From assembly GCF_030848805.1 (NCBI RefSeq), contig NC_092367.1:1116001-1180000 (forward strand): a stretch of 64,000 bases of DNA. The letters run 5' to 3'. The notes under the pieces are model-generated. The model made no database searches. It had not been told where the DNA came from and worked only from the letters and a program-made list of their open reading frames with translations. Source of the stretch: Temnothorax longispinosus. Its lineage: Eukaryota > Arthropoda > Insecta > Hymenoptera > Formicidae. Below, in pieces: positions 34,091 to 45,546 of this stretch; the stretch's first letter is position 1, and the number at the start of each line of letters is the position of its first letter. The position numbers were made by a program, and so were the translations under genes.

Positions 34091-34251
34091 GGCCGGTTCT
34101 ACAATTAGTCATATGTCAAAGTCGGATATCAGAACGTAGCCGTTGGTCCAATGAGGAAAATTCGTTTTCAAAAGAGAAATTCTTTCATTAGACCATCGGC
34201 TGCGTTCGGACATCCAACTCCGACATACGACTGATTATAGTAGAACCAGCC
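34091..34251. mobile_element. 161-bp MITE
   Basis: GGCCGGTTCTACAATTAGTC and, in reverse complement, GGCTGGTTCTACTATAATCA; the middle also pairs (AGCCGTTGGTCCAATGA / TCATTAGACCATCGGCT). The flanking AC on both sides could be a duplication. Confidence 0.65.
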
Positions 34252-34414
34252 ACGCGCGCGCGAACCAGCTTAATATAAATTTTATTACTTATATTCCTCT
34301 CGTACAATCGCGTTGCTACCACTTGTTCTTCATTGTTCGGCATTATGCTTTTCCTGACTATGGTCACTCCATCATCTGCAAAATATGATTTAAAAACATC
34401 TTACTTTATCTTAA

Positions 34415-34553
34415 GGCTCTTGCCTACTTGCCGCTTCTATCCTTGCTTAATGACGTCAGAAGCGAGAAATAGCATGTCAAAAATTCTAAAAAAATAAAAT
34501 AAAATAGAATATTAAAGAAATAAATTACAAAGATAGAAGCGAGGACAAGAGCC
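34415..34553. mobile_element. 139-bp MITE flanked by TTAA
   Basis: GGCTCTTGCCTACTTGCCGC is mirrored by GCGAGGACAAGAGCC. TTAA at 34411-34414 recurs at 34554-34557. Confidence 0.7.
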
Positions 34554-35234
34554 TTAAATATAATAATAATAATTAGAGTCCTTCTAATCAGAGTCTGACC
34601 ATACAGTAGCATAACTTTTGATTGGTTCGCCATTTCTTGGTAAAAGCAAGAGGAACAGATAAGTATTAGTAGAATTTCTTAATACCGAAAATAATAGCGT
34701 ATGCTTCCTATTTGTGAGTATGATTTATGTGTATCTGAAAGAGTTTGTGACGCGTATTGATAGCTCGTTCGGTACCATCTGGATAAAAATGCGATAACAC
34801 CGCGCCTACACCGTATAAGCTTATGAAGGATCTTTACTTACGAAGATTAATCTATCAGTCCAGGACCATACAGGGGACCTTCCTCATGCTCAAAGAAATC
34901 CTGCTCAGCTGATTTCTCCTCCCTAGTAGCAATTCCGGCTTTTTTGCAGATCTGTCGAGACAAAGTCATCGAAAAGTGAATACTTTACAAGGTATTTCAT
35001 ATTTTATTACACAGATCTTACCTTCTCGGTATATTAGAGGTGAAACCGAGTGGCGACCGGACAGTAGATCAACATATTTCGCGAATCTGAGCCGTCACTT
35101 AGCCGCGTCCGGTTACAGTGAAGAGGCGACGATCGCGGCTACGCCAACGTGTGTTCGGGCTTGCAGGTCCTCTCACGCGCACGGTCAACGGAGAGGCCAA
35201 GGATGGAGAAACCCGCGTCGATACAAAAGCCGGG

Positions 35235-35566
35235 TTAAATTCTCTTCCTAAGTAAAAAAAATGGATGTTGGATACAATATAATTTAGAAATGAGATCGAA
35301 GTGTAAAATGGAACTAAAGCTCAGGTGTCGCGATGGGTCCATTTTTATGTTATTTTTATGTTCGCTCATTCTAGTTTTTAATTGCCGCTTTGTCTGTCCT
35401 ACATAGGAGGCCTCGCAATCCTTACATGCAATCTTATAAACAACGTTACTATTGATGGCTAGTGAGTTCTTGTCCTTTTGTGCTTTAATTATGCTATTCA
35501 TTTTGTTAAGGCATCTATAGCCTATTATGTGTTCCCTTCTATTGAATAGTAATGTTGCTTCTGATA
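35235..35566 (-). pseudogene. Penelope-like GIY-YIG fragment, head of an inverted duplication
   Basis: The minus strand reads FNRREHIIGYRCLNKMNSII, then NSNVVYKIACKDCEASYVGQ and KTRMSEHKNN, the linker and first half of the Penelope GIY-YIG nuclease. It breaks down after about 35350 and ends in unrelated sequence. Bases 35450-35566 recur inverted at 35585-35690 on the + strand, where the frame fails after SLAINH. Too short to encode an active enzyme. Confidence 0.7.
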
Positions 35567-35584
35567 TGCCACACGCCTTTCAAC

Positions 35585-35690
35585 TACTATTCAATAGAAG
35601 GGAACACATAATAGGCTATAGATGTCTTAACAAAATGAATAGCATAATTAAAGCACAAAAGGACAAGAACTCACTAGCCATCAATCATTC
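35585..35690 (+). repeat. inverted partial copy of the Penelope linker region
   Basis: Mirror of 35450-35558 around about 35568-35578. It ends at a half-copy of the AGGTAGCAAGCACTCGTCA palindromic repeat (35712-35746). Confidence 0.65.
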
Positions 35691-35892
35691 TGAAAAAGCA
35701 ACATTACTAATTGACGTCAAAGTGACGAGTGCTTGCTACCTGGGAAGGTTTCTTGGGTAAGTACAGTACTCTTGTCTCGTCACTTTTCGTCACGAATTTT
35801 TAGGTCAGCCCCCCACTTTTCGTTTTTTTTCAATTTTTTCGATTGTGCTGAATTGTGCTAAGTTGTGCTAACATTGTGTTAAAATATTATTA

Positions 35893-35985
35893 AAAAAAAA
35901 TAATAACAAAAAAAGTTACGGTAAAAAAATCATTTTTGGATATAATTTATTTTTTTATCGTAACTCTTTCTGTTATTATTTTTTT
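35893..35985. repeat. AT-rich hairpin
   Basis: AAAAAAATAATAACA...GTTACG pairs with CGTAACTC...GTTATTATTTTTTT. Another foldback-type relic. Confidence 0.5.
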
Positions 35986-35999
35986 TGTATAATAACGAC

Positions 36000-36277
36000 C
36001 TAGCACACGTCACCCGAGTGAGGGGGAGGCAGTCTTCCGTTCCCTGAGAAGGACGCGCGGTACGCGGTCGCGCGGACAAAGCAGATGCAACACTTACGTG
36101 CCGCCGGGTCCGCGTCACGTTTCGACGCGCGGCACCCACGTTGCCCGGTCGTCGCGACGATCCCGCGCGAGGTCGTCGGTGACCCCGCAACCTCGTTCTC
36201 CCCCCGGGTGCAGGTTAGGACGATGGGTGCGGCTGTAAGCGCTTATGAGCGTTACTCACGTCGTTCGCTTTGGCGTT
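36000..36277. other. GC/CpG-rich segment, unassigned
   Basis: Markedly GC-rich (CGCGCGGTACGCGGTCGCGC and similar). No frame with recognisable protein features on either strand. It may be a host promoter or 5' exon; it is interrupted at 36278 by a MITE. Confidence 0.3.
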
Positions 36278-36471
36278 GGGTGCATTCGGGGAGACGCTAT
36301 TAACGCTATAAACGCAAACGCTATGAACTTCGTTTGATGAGCCAATAGCGGAGTGACGACGTCACGCTGCCTTTACAGTGACGTCACATCGTAAATCACA
36401 GCGCCACAAAGCGTCTCCTCGAACAGTTTTGGATGATAATTGTGCTAATAGCGTGCTCCCCGAATGCACCC
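36278..36471. mobile_element. 194-bp MITE with GTT duplication
   Basis: GGGTGCATTCGGGGAGACGC mirrored by GCGTGCTCCCCGAATGCACCC-type sequence. GTT at 36275-36277 recurs at 36472-36474. Confidence 0.75.
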
Positions 36472-36701
36472 GTTGTAAGCGCTTACGGATCGACGCTCTG
36501 ACATGTCGTGAGTGAGTGAAGCGTTATGGTAGAAATCGGAAGGTTAACATAATAAAAGCGGTGTATACATAAGTTAATGGCGGGGATAAAAATTCACAAT
36601 AAATCTTAACCACTAATTCTTTTACATGGCAGATGGCACGCGACACGTGAGACAGAGACGGTGCCGTCGCCCGCGGCTATCATAAAGCCGGTAGTTCCTG
36701 C

Positions 36702-37011
36702 TTGGTAATTCCAAAAATGAATTCTGTTATGAGGCATTATCAGCTTTTTAACTTAATTTTAGCCGGATATTTGTATCTTTACAAATTATATGTTCGCTTT
36801 CTTAGATTCGAATATCTCCTGAGCTTAGTTGGTCCACTGATAAAGAAGCGAGAAATGTACACTGCTCTTTCACCCACTCAGAGGCTTGCTATGACATTGA
36901 GGTAAGATCATCAATGTTCGCTTATCTTATTAATTAAGTCTCAGGAGTCGATTTAATTTGTAAATTTGCTTTGCAGATTCTTGGCAGCAGGAGACAGGAG
37001 GAATTTACGGT
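36702..37011 (+). pseudogene. HARBI1-like transposase, 5' fragment of a second Harbinger element
   Basis: Exon 1 (36718-36901) reads LYVRFLRFEYLLSLVGPLIK and ALSPTQRLAMTLR, the N-terminal helix-turn-helix region of HARBI1-like transposases. A donor (GTAAGATC) and an acceptor (TTTGCAG, 36970-36976) match the intron position of the better-preserved copy at 19881/19952. Exon 2 begins FLAAGD as expected but is destroyed within 12 codons, where a microsatellite foldback begins. The catalytic domain is gone. Confidence 0.65.
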
Positions 37012-37074
37012 GCCGCCAGCATTAGTATTATCCAGGATGTACCGCGTGGAGGTTGCATGGTCGGACTTTACACC

Positions 37075-37130
<56 letters not shown>

Positions 37131-37250
37131 AGCAGAGATAAGAACCCCGCGAAATGAGACGAAACGTTTTAAACGAATTTTACTTACGATTAGGTCATTG
37201 TCAAGCAGCAGACGGAAGACAATTTGAACACTTAATTAAGTAAAAACCCG

Positions 37251-37312
<62 letters not shown>

Positions 37313-37384
37313 GGTGTAAAGTCCGACCATGCAACCTCCACGCGGTACATCCTGGATAATACTAATGCTGGCGGCACCGTAAAT
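37002..37384. repeat. foldback with (GT)n/(AC)n in its arms
   Basis: The arm AATTTACGGTGCCGCCAGCA...TTTACACCCCT plus a ~50-base GT run is mirrored by a ~55-base AC run and AGGGGTGTAAAG...TGGCGGCACCGTAAATT. The spacer (37129-37255) is unique. The microsatellite lies at the inner edge of each arm, so a transcript would form a very long hairpin. Confidence 0.8.
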
Positions 37385-37410
37385 TCTAAAGTTTATAACT
37401 CAGGCAATTC

Positions 37411-38023
37411 TCAACGAAAATAGGTTTTCAAGTAGTGTTTTGGAAACGTCTCGCTGCCACCTTTAATACTGTGTCATAAAAAATGGGGTATTCTATTTAA
37501 AAAAATTAGGTTGGTCTTGACCTCGCCTTGACGCCTCCACTCAAGGTCAAACGGATATGATCATTGAATAGAACTTTTAAAACCCTACAACTTTGGTTCG
37601 AAACATTTTTCTCAGAAACGTTTTGTTTTCGAGATATTTGACCGTTTCCAGACTTTTCTCGCACCCCGTATAAGTTTTGGTTTAACACTTCTTTTCTTTC
37701 TGTGTACCGTCTTGTAAAACAATCCATAGTAAAGAAAAAGGCTTATGACCTAGTCAAAGATTGTTAAAAGAAATACTATTATTTGGAAACGGTCAAATAT
37801 CTCAAAAACAAAACGTTTCTGAGAAAAATGTTTCGAACCAAAGTTGTAGGGTTTTAAAAGTTCTATTCAATGATCATATCCGTTTGACCTTGAGTGGAGG
37901 CGTCAAGGCGAGGTCAAGACCAACCTAATTTTTTTAAATAGAACACCCCATTTTTTATGACACAGTATTAAAGGTGGCAGCGAGACGTTTCCAAAACACT
38001 ACTTGAAAACCTATTTTCGTTGA
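37411..38023. repeat. 613-bp foldback element
   Basis: Arms of about 238 bases (TCAACGAAAATAGGTTTTCA ... mirrored) are nearly identical; the spacer of about 140 bases has no ORF. A diverged one-armed relative lies at about 40226-40440. Confidence 0.75.
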
Positions 38024-38400
38024 TACAATATGCTTAATACTATTATTAAGCATATAGATACAGATATTATATATTGATCGATTAGAAATTTATTGCTTCA
38101 AAATAGTGAATAAAAAATAATTACCAAAATAGTTAATTTCAGATATTTCCAACTCCAATGTTGTCCAAGACGTTCGACCGCTATTGCAAGTGTCTTGCAA
38201 GGTGTCTGTGTATTTCCTACTATTGATAATGCTCAGAATCGTTCGCGGGGCACATATCTGAAATAAAGTAATGATGATAAATTAAAAGTTGCTCAAGATA
38301 TATTAATTTCGGAGTAAAAACTATATTTTTTTCTTAAAAAAAACAAAATATCATTTTTTTTGAAAAGTTTTCAATCTGATAAAATTTTTTTTATATAAAA
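38024..38400. other. unassigned stretch between the foldback and the MADF remnant
   Basis: Mostly AT-rich. A denser patch at 38145-38270 has splice-like edges (TTTCAG / ATCTGAAAT) and may be a decayed exon of the Harbinger element, but no coding pattern was confirmed. Confidence 0.25.
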
Positions 38401-38508
38401 CATAGCTCCGTCTTGTAGCGCGACGTCGGCTCGCTCACGCTACGGTTTAGCTTTCAATGTTGCTCGATTAACGTGGTCATCAAGGAGGTGTAGCTGCGTT
38501 TCAGAGGC

Positions 38509-38580
38509 GCCCCAGGTAGCAAGCACTCGTCATTTTGACGTCAATTGACGTCAAAATGACGAGTGCTTGCTACCTGGGGC
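38509..38580. repeat. perfect 72-bp palindrome
   Basis: Two 36-base arms meet at TGACGTCAATTGACGTCA, centre 38544/38545, without a mismatch. It lies in the last exon of the second MADF gene. A half copy at 35712-35746 adjoins the Penelope fragment, so it is a mobile foldback family. The centre contains two TGACGTCA (CRE/ATF-type) octamers. Confidence 0.85.
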
Positions 38581-38589
38581 ATGTTTATT

Positions 38590-39890
38590 GCCGACGTGGT
38601 TGCCGCCGGCGGTGCTACTATTCGTGGTGCTTGACGTCGTTGGAGATGACGGAGGCTCCTTCGCCTTAGTCGAGCCCGCATTCTTAAAGAGATAATATAT
38701 TTATCATAAATATTGTGTGCTGTCTGAGATATACTACTTTATAGGAAAATAATATTAATTTAAACAGACCACCCATGCTGTTCCGAAACGTAATAATGTC
38801 GTAACATTATCGTTACGTAACAATATCGTTTAATTTTTTATTTCCCTTTAATACTTTTCATAAGAAAATAATTAATAAAATTAACATACGTGATCCACGA
38901 CCACTGCTGCTGCGTTCATCAAAAGTCGTATCATTAAACTCTTCGTTGGGACATGTCGCGATAATGGTTACAGTTCTGTAACATACAGTTTAAATTTACA
39001 TGCAATGAATATAAACAAATATATACTACTGCATTAAGATATGTTTGTACGCTTGTTATTTCATAAATACGTACTCGATTTCGGGCTGCAAATCGCTAAG
39101 AAACTTTATTCGTTTGAAGTGCATCCATTTCTTTTGTGAGGCCCCCCTGCTGAACCGCTTGGTTTCTGCTGTTTATCTTTGTACGTCCTATAAGTATCGC
39201 ACAATGACTTCCATTTTTTCTTCATAGTCATTGTCTATTGTATCTAAAAAAAATACAAAAATATGTTTAATGACTCTCTACTTAATCTCATGCTACTTAA
39301 GTTATGAGTATAAAATATTACCATTCATCGCTGTTTTTATCTCTTCCCACAACTTTTCTTTGGCTTGCATAGTTTGTTCACCAAGAGAAAGCTTGAAATT
39401 TCACAGCGGGCCGTATCTCCAAATATTATTAACTTCTTCTTCGATTTCCTTTGATTGAGTACGTTCGTGATCTGAAAATAATTCAAAGTTGAATTTATTA
39501 TTAAAATTACACGATTTTAATAAGCTGCGATAAAAACAAAACTTTTACGAACTAAACTAATTAACTCGTTTTATTTGCAAAAAAATAATTATTATCTTAA
39601 AATCATATTTCTAAAGTCATGATTAAAGATTTATTAACAGTATTTAAACCAAAATTCTTTATATTTTTATAAACTAAAATATTATAATATTATAAATGAA
39701 TAATAAGTATCTTTATTAATTTTAAATTATTTGTTGCATCATTATTATAACTTTATTATTAGTTTATTTATTCAAAATTAATTTTACATTTATTTAAAAT
39801 AAAATTAATTTATGAAATATACCTTTATTTTCTTCCTCATTCGATTCAAGTAATATATCGCTCACGAACGGGGGCAGTTGCACTTTTTTG
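38590..39890 (-). pseudogene. MADF/Myb-like gene of the second Harbinger element
   Basis: Minus-strand exons with plausible junctions: about 39822-39890 (VQLPPFVSDILLESNEEENK), 39333-39473 (TQSKEIEEEVNNIWRYGP, LWEEIKTAMN), about 39046-39225 (KKKWKSLCDTYRTYKDKQ, then PSGSAGG and KKWMHFKRIKFLSDL in another frame), 38890-38970 (TTFDERSSSGRGS) and 38590-38690 (Ser/Thr-rich tail). KKWKSLCDTYR...SGSAGG...W is the MADF signature. At least one stop and one frameshift disrupt it. It lies on the opposite strand to the transposase fragment at 36718, the same layout as in the 16.5-23.9 kb element. Confidence 0.55.
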
Positions 39891-41378
39891 AACCAATATT
39901 TTGATAATATATGTATATGATTTCTTCCTCCACCTACTTTTTTAGAGGAGAGAGCCAGACAGGTAGGCTTGCTGATTCAAATTACAAGCAGATGTTGTTT
40001 TGGCAGGAAGATCCACGTAAGTACCTAAAGGAGTAATTTTGTAATATTGCAAAATGTAAAAATTTATATTATTATTAGATTCTTTTCATTATTTTATATA
40101 TAAAAGTATTAAGGTAAAGTCATCGAAAAGTGAATACTTTACAAGGTATTTCATATTTTATATTAAAAGTATTATAACAAAATTTAAAATATCTCAAGAA
40201 ATCCTTGATGAAAAAGAGCTTATTTATAGTGTTTTGAAAACGTCTCGACAAGGGCTACAAGAATATGCAATAAAAAATAGGGGTTCCATTTAAGAAAACT
40301 TCGATTATATTGACACGGCCTTGAAAAGGTCATTCAAGGTCAAGTTTATATTTTTATCATCTCCTCCCTTTTATGTCCTACAACTTTTATCTGAAACATT
40401 TTTTTAATAAACTAATAGTTTCTGAGATAAATAGCTTAATAATTTTAAATAAAATAAAAAAAAAATTTTTTTTTAGGTTAAGTTTGGCGCGCTTTTTTCG
40501 GCGCGTTTTTTGAATGTTTTGTTTATAGAAACTCTAAAAAATATCTTAAATATTATTTTATATGTGTTTATAATGGAGTTTGATATATAGCATACCTTAT
40601 TGATGTTCCAATTCAATTATTTTTGCACAAAAAGATAAATTTTTGTACAAAACTCTTGATTCTTGATTCTAAATACTAACAGCTAGTCTACTCCTTTAGA
40701 ATTTTCATTTCTTAAATAGAACTACCTTGGGCAGTTGGTATGTGTTAACTTCCCTAGGTAATTCAATTTCTATGAATTGGTAACATTGTGTAAGTTTTTT
40801 CTCTTTTTTTCTCCTTTTGGAGAGAAAAGAAAAAAAGGAAAGATGTAAGAAATTCCACTAAAAAAAACTATGGAGTTTAGTTAAAAAAAGAACAAGTAAC
40901 TTTACTTTTATTCTTGACTTTGAGTCCTTTAGATATACTTTGATATCTTTATACATAGAATAATAAAAGAAATTAATTGTTGTAAAAAAAAAACAGAAAA
41001 AATTAATTTAAAAAATTAGACTGCATTTTGTAAAAACATTTAATTTTGCAAAATTACAATATGTACAAATATATACTTTTTATTTTTAAATTATTATTAT
41101 TTTTTTTTTATATTATGGTATACAACTAATTAAAATAATATTTGTTTATGTCAATTGAAATTTAAAGATTTTTACAGAATTATTTATAAATTTAAAACAT
41201 AAGAAATCCTAGAAAAATAGAAATTTTCTCACCAGGGTTTAAATTATAAAAATAATTTAAATCCAGGTAACTGTGGTAAGCATCAATCATTGACTTAGGG
41301 AAAATTCAGACCTTAGCAGAATAGCAGAAACCAGAAAAGCAGCAGCCAATCAGGACTTGTCCTGGTAGTAAACAGATT
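39891..41378. other. AT-rich interval with two repeat relics
   Basis: At 40112-40157 a ~45-base segment (AAAGTCATCGAAAAGTGAAT...) is identical to 34966-35011. At 40226-40440 lies a diverged copy of one arm of the 37411-38023 foldback. Nothing else was recognised. Confidence 0.45.
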
Positions 41379-41504
41379 GGTCGCGTTCAGCAGACCAAGC
41401 CGGTCAGTAGCGGTCGAACATGATTGGCTCTTACTTTTAAAACCAACCAATTGACGCAGAGTGTTGATAAGACGAACTCAACAGTTGTGTCTGCTGAACG
41501 CACC
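41379..41504. mobile_element. 126-bp MITE
   Basis: GGTCGCGTTCAGCAGACC and, in reverse complement, GGGTGCGTTCAGCAGACAC bound it. The interior (CGGTCAGTAGCGGTCGAACA, GATTGGCTCTTACTTTTA) is related to 30602-30710. Confidence 0.6.
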
Positions 41505-42150
41505 CAATTAAATGTACTGTGCATGCATATTGTAGTTCCGCTATTTCTTTCTCCATGGGGATGCACCCTAAAGAGGTAAGTGTGTTTAATATAAACTTCT
41601 CACAAAAATTAAAGAAACACTAAATTTTTCTTTAAAAATATGCAAAATTTAAGCAGCTGTAACTTCGTTAAAAATAAACAAAATTTAAGTTAAAAAATAA
41701 GATTTTAAAGCTTGAAATCTCTACTTTCGAAAGATCACTATTATTTTTTAGTTTCTGTGAGTTTGGTAATTTTTATATTTAAAAAACTACGAGCTGCACA
41801 AAACTGAAAATTTTCTTTTTACTTTGTGGGCCTGTTACGTGCATAAAAAAAATTTGCGAAAATTTTCAATTTTTTAACATGAAAGTTTGAAGTTTCCTCT
41901 ACAAAATCTTTTTTTTTTTAATGTTTCTACAATTTTTTGTTACTGAGTTATCACGGATTGAATAAGAAATAAGCATTTTGACTTTGATCGCTCATAACCC
42001 CGTTAAAAATCATCGTACCGCAATTCAAAAAACAGATTCTTAAAGCTGAAACTTTGCTCTATCGAATGGTATGTTTCAAAATAATTGATTCCAAAGTTTA
42101 ATTTTTCCTACCAGATGCCTATAAGCAGCTGAAATTTATAATGCACAGCG
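41505..42150. other. intergenic stretch, nothing recognised
   Basis: AT-rich without ORFs or clear repeats on either strand. Confidence 0.45.
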
Positions 42151-42720
42151 TAATGTATGGATTGTTTGGCAGATAGAGATCGTCACTTTAATACTGGTCG
42201 GTCGGCTTTAGTCGGAACCGGCCGTCGAACTATCGATCAGCGTAGTTTAGTAGGCGAAGGTCAGGAATACGGGAGTTCAAGCCGTGTGGCGCGAGGGCTG
42301 AGGCCCCGAGACAAAGCGAGAGACGTCGGCGAAAACAGCTGATCGGTTATCGACTTCGAGATCAGCCAAACTTAAACTAACTGATTTTTCGGGAGGTCGA
42401 CAGTCAATTGGCTCCGCGAATTTTTCAGCTCGTTGTCGGGGATCCGGGGTTCACGAGAATAAAACCCCGAACCTCCGCGCGTGGACTCGCACTCGATTTT
42501 ATTTGCGCTCATAGTGATTATCGAGAGGTGTCGTAGTTCGCGTCAAGTCTGAATTTTTGGACCGGAACATCCCGTGGCTCGCGGAACTCATGTAAATAAC
42601 CCTGTAAATAGACGAACCATTTTGTAAATATACTTTTTAAGGACTATTATAGACTAAAATTCCGTACGCTTTCTTTCGCGCCTCATCTCGATTTCCTTCC
42701 TCCTCTCGTGCACGCACACA
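42150..42720. repeat. LTR-like GC-rich block
   Basis: Base composition changes sharply. The block has TGTAAATAACC / TGTAAATAGACG / TGTAAATATACT polyadenylation-type strings near 42592-42645 and a CT-rich tail, as in the R-U5 part of an insect LTR. No matching LTR copy, TSD or internal region was found, so this is a guess at a solo LTR. Confidence 0.3.
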
Positions 42721-43265
42721 TATATTGACGAGACATGTGTTTTATAACGGTGTTTTTTATTTTTAGTTCTATAAATCATAATTCTTAAGTTTTTTTATGA
42801 CTGTATTTTGTACTGAAGCAAGCAAAAAATACATGGCATTTAAAGTGACCAATAAATGTATTTTTTGGAAAGTTTCGACAAAAAGGATTGTTCTTGCCTT
42901 AAATTACTATCCTTTTTCTATAATTCTGTTTTGGATTGTTTTCGTTTAATTGATTACAAAAAAATGGCGTCATTTAAAAAAAAGTATAATTTTGCGTACA
43001 CGTCTTCAAAAATTGATGTTTTTGGACAATTTAATATTAATTATTGGTGTAAAATGTGATGATATTGCGTCTTAATGGTTTAAATAAATAAACTGACAAA
43101 TATTTCCCGATAATCTATTTATTTGCGGATTATGGACTATATTCGAGATATCTTACAATTTACAATACTTAATAAACTGTAAGAATAAAGGCCAACAATT
43201 GAGCATAGACGTGGATGTCAAATTAAAGTTCGTTTATTAAACATAAGTATATATAGAACAGGACG

Positions 43266-43291
43266 TTTCGACCGCACAGGGTCTTCTTCAG
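43266..43291 (-). ncRNA. hammerhead ribozyme-like core of a Penelope element
   Basis: On the minus strand CTGAAGA, stem-loop GACC-CTGTGC-GGTC, then GAAAC. Both conserved core halves are intact and the 4-bp stem is perfect. It lies about 290 bases upstream of the Penelope coding remnant, but on the opposite strand, implying that this terminal repeat is inverted relative to the ORF. Confidence 0.55.
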
Positions 43292-43555
43292 CCGATACAA
43301 ATTAAATAATTACATAAAGTCGCGCAATAATCAGTAAAACCGTGAACGGTAAAAGGAAACAAATTCGATGGAAATAACAAAGTCATCCGGAGTCACATCT
43401 TACATGAGAGCATTCTAATGGTAAAATATAAAATTATATATATGTATATAGATTTCTGTAGAGTCAATTGTGCAATGTAAAATTGTATATACGTGAATTC
43501 GCAAGTCAGTAGTCAGAAGTAAATCCATGATTAGCTAGAGATAAAGCCAGAGAGT

Positions 43556-44493
43556 TTGCTGAACAAGTGCAGAACAAATACTTTACGCATAGAAATTTCG
43601 GATTTGTACAGAATTATCCACGGCTTGCGACAAGAAACTTCCTTCCTGTCCCGTAGATTGTCTAACTGTTTACCCGCTCGCGTATGGAACGACGTTACCA
43701 GACATTACACTGTTCGGCTCCAAAACTTACAACGTAGGTTAACATATACTTACCAAAAAGGAAATTCGCTTGGCTAAAAAGACAATCTCAACTTAACCAA
43801 GCTTACACCGCCAAACCGATTGCATACTACTGATCTAGCGATAACAACAATCCAAATCACATACATTATGCACAAAAATTACCGGAGGGAAACAGTAACG
43901 GTAACTTCGTAAAAACTTATATCGATCTCATAAATTTCACTAATAACACAAGTGATCCTTTAAGCCATACGAACAAAAAATGGTTTATAAATCTTTCAGA
44001 TACGGTTATCCCTCCAGAGGTCACAAACCTTCTACAATTAGGTGGCAATTTTTACCTTCCAATCAGCTTAAATAAAAAGAAAGCCATTCATGAATTTATA
44101 AAAGATGTGGAGGGTAATACAAAACAGTGTAACGTAAGGAATCTCACAAAGATACAAAATAACTTTATCCCACAGTTCCATCGTTTCCTACACACCACGC
44201 CACGAAAAAATATCACTACCGATAAAATTCTTGAAATGTATAAACTTTCTCAACATTTCGGTCATGAGAATCCGAACATCATTTTTACACGTGCGAATAA
44301 AGGGAATGTCACGGTGGCCATGAATAAAGATTTATATATACGGAAAATGGAAGACGCGTTACAGGACACTAGTACGTATTCCGTTGTAAAAAAAAGATCC
44401 TTCATAAATTATAGAAAACAAATTAAACAACTTATTAAAAATATGGGTAAAGAAAGAATACATTTCCCAAAAAGAGGTATAGGGTTCTCGTAA
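43556..44493 (+). pseudogene. Penelope-like element, N-terminal coding region
   Basis: The + strand pieces read RIEISDLYRIIHGLRQE at 43586, then after frame breaks and an in-frame TAA at 43912-43914, KWFINLSDTVIPPEVTNLLQ (43978) and a long open part to 44493 with NPNIIFTRANKGNVTVAMN and KMEDALQDTSTYSVV. This is the N-terminal extension plus RT0 block typical of Penelope RTs. It stops before the catalytic motifs. Together with the C-terminal pieces at 28628 and 35235 the window holds three separate Penelope fragments, none complete. Confidence 0.75.
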
Positions 44494-44529
44494 AAGCATA
44501 GAATTATAATCTATTTTGATTCGGCATTT

Positions 44530-45221
44530 TGTACAACCCTATTGTCGGCACGCTTTTTCTGCCATCTCGGGTGCTTGTCTCGCGTGTTTTTCATCCGCGT
44601 TGCCGAAGACGGCGAAAGAGCCTGACAATAAACGACCGCTGATTTATCGCTCGCTGGTTTAAGTAAGAGTTAAAGTGCCATGAACTCTCTAACAGCTAGG
44701 CGACTGTTTCCCTGGCTGCTAATTATTCTATTGTTAAAAAATCTGTACCGGGGGTGCGTAGACTCGGAAATCTTCTCGAAAATCGAGGGAATAAAATTCC
44801 GAGCTTCCGCACCTCCGAGGAAATCACTCGTTTGCAGTCTAACGGCGCCGCGGCGTGTCGAATATTATTCAAGACAATTTCGAAACGAATTTTCCGTTCT
44901 CGTACCGACGCGATCCGCGATTAATTAACGCGATGGAAGTTCCGCGATGATTTCGCAATTTAATTGTATTTTCTGCTCTCGCAATTCGCGTGACCGTGTC
45001 ATCGCTACGTGTATTTATATAAATAACTGTAAATAAATCTGACTCTCTAGATTAATTATTCGTTTATTCGTGACTCGAACCTTGATTTTCTCCTCTCTGA
45101 ACTTTGCTTCTCACTCTCGCGCTTGCAGTTATCTCGCGAACAGGTGGATTGGATAGCCATTAAAAGTTTCATAAAAATTGAACTAACTTTTAAAATGTAC
45201 CGTAGCGTCTCGGATGTTACA
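44530..45221. repeat. LTR-like GC-rich block
   Basis: Begins TGTACAACCC and ends GGATGTTACA, with TGTAAATAAATCTGA (polyadenylation signal) near 45029 in the right place for an LTR. The flanks show no target duplication, so the limits are uncertain. The 82-codon frame inside is not a recognised protein. Confidence 0.35.
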
Positions 45222-45546
45222 GCAAAGGTATTTTATTTCAAGATTGTATTACGTGTCGCTTGCTTTTATAGTATTACTTTTTGCACTAAATAAACTGTGA
45301 TACGTCAATATGGAAATAACTTTTCTTGTTATATCTGGTTCATTGTATTTCGAAATCAAATATAACTTTTATCGGGCTTCAGCTCTCCAAAGAGCTGTTT
45401 CCATTGTTAAATATGTCTCATGTCAGTAAAAGATCTTCTGACAATAAGTCTAGTTAAAGTAAATAAATAAGTTACTTAATGTTCGAGATCGCGAATGCTC
45501 GAGATCACGAATGCTCTTGAATATTCTTATTCTCATTTAGACGACT

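Noticed and set aside
35527..35760. Independent gene on +
   Set aside because: It is the inverted copy of the Penelope linker and then a palindromic repeat.
36085..36303. 72-codon GC-rich ORF
   Set aside because: Composition-driven and cut by a MITE; no homology pattern.
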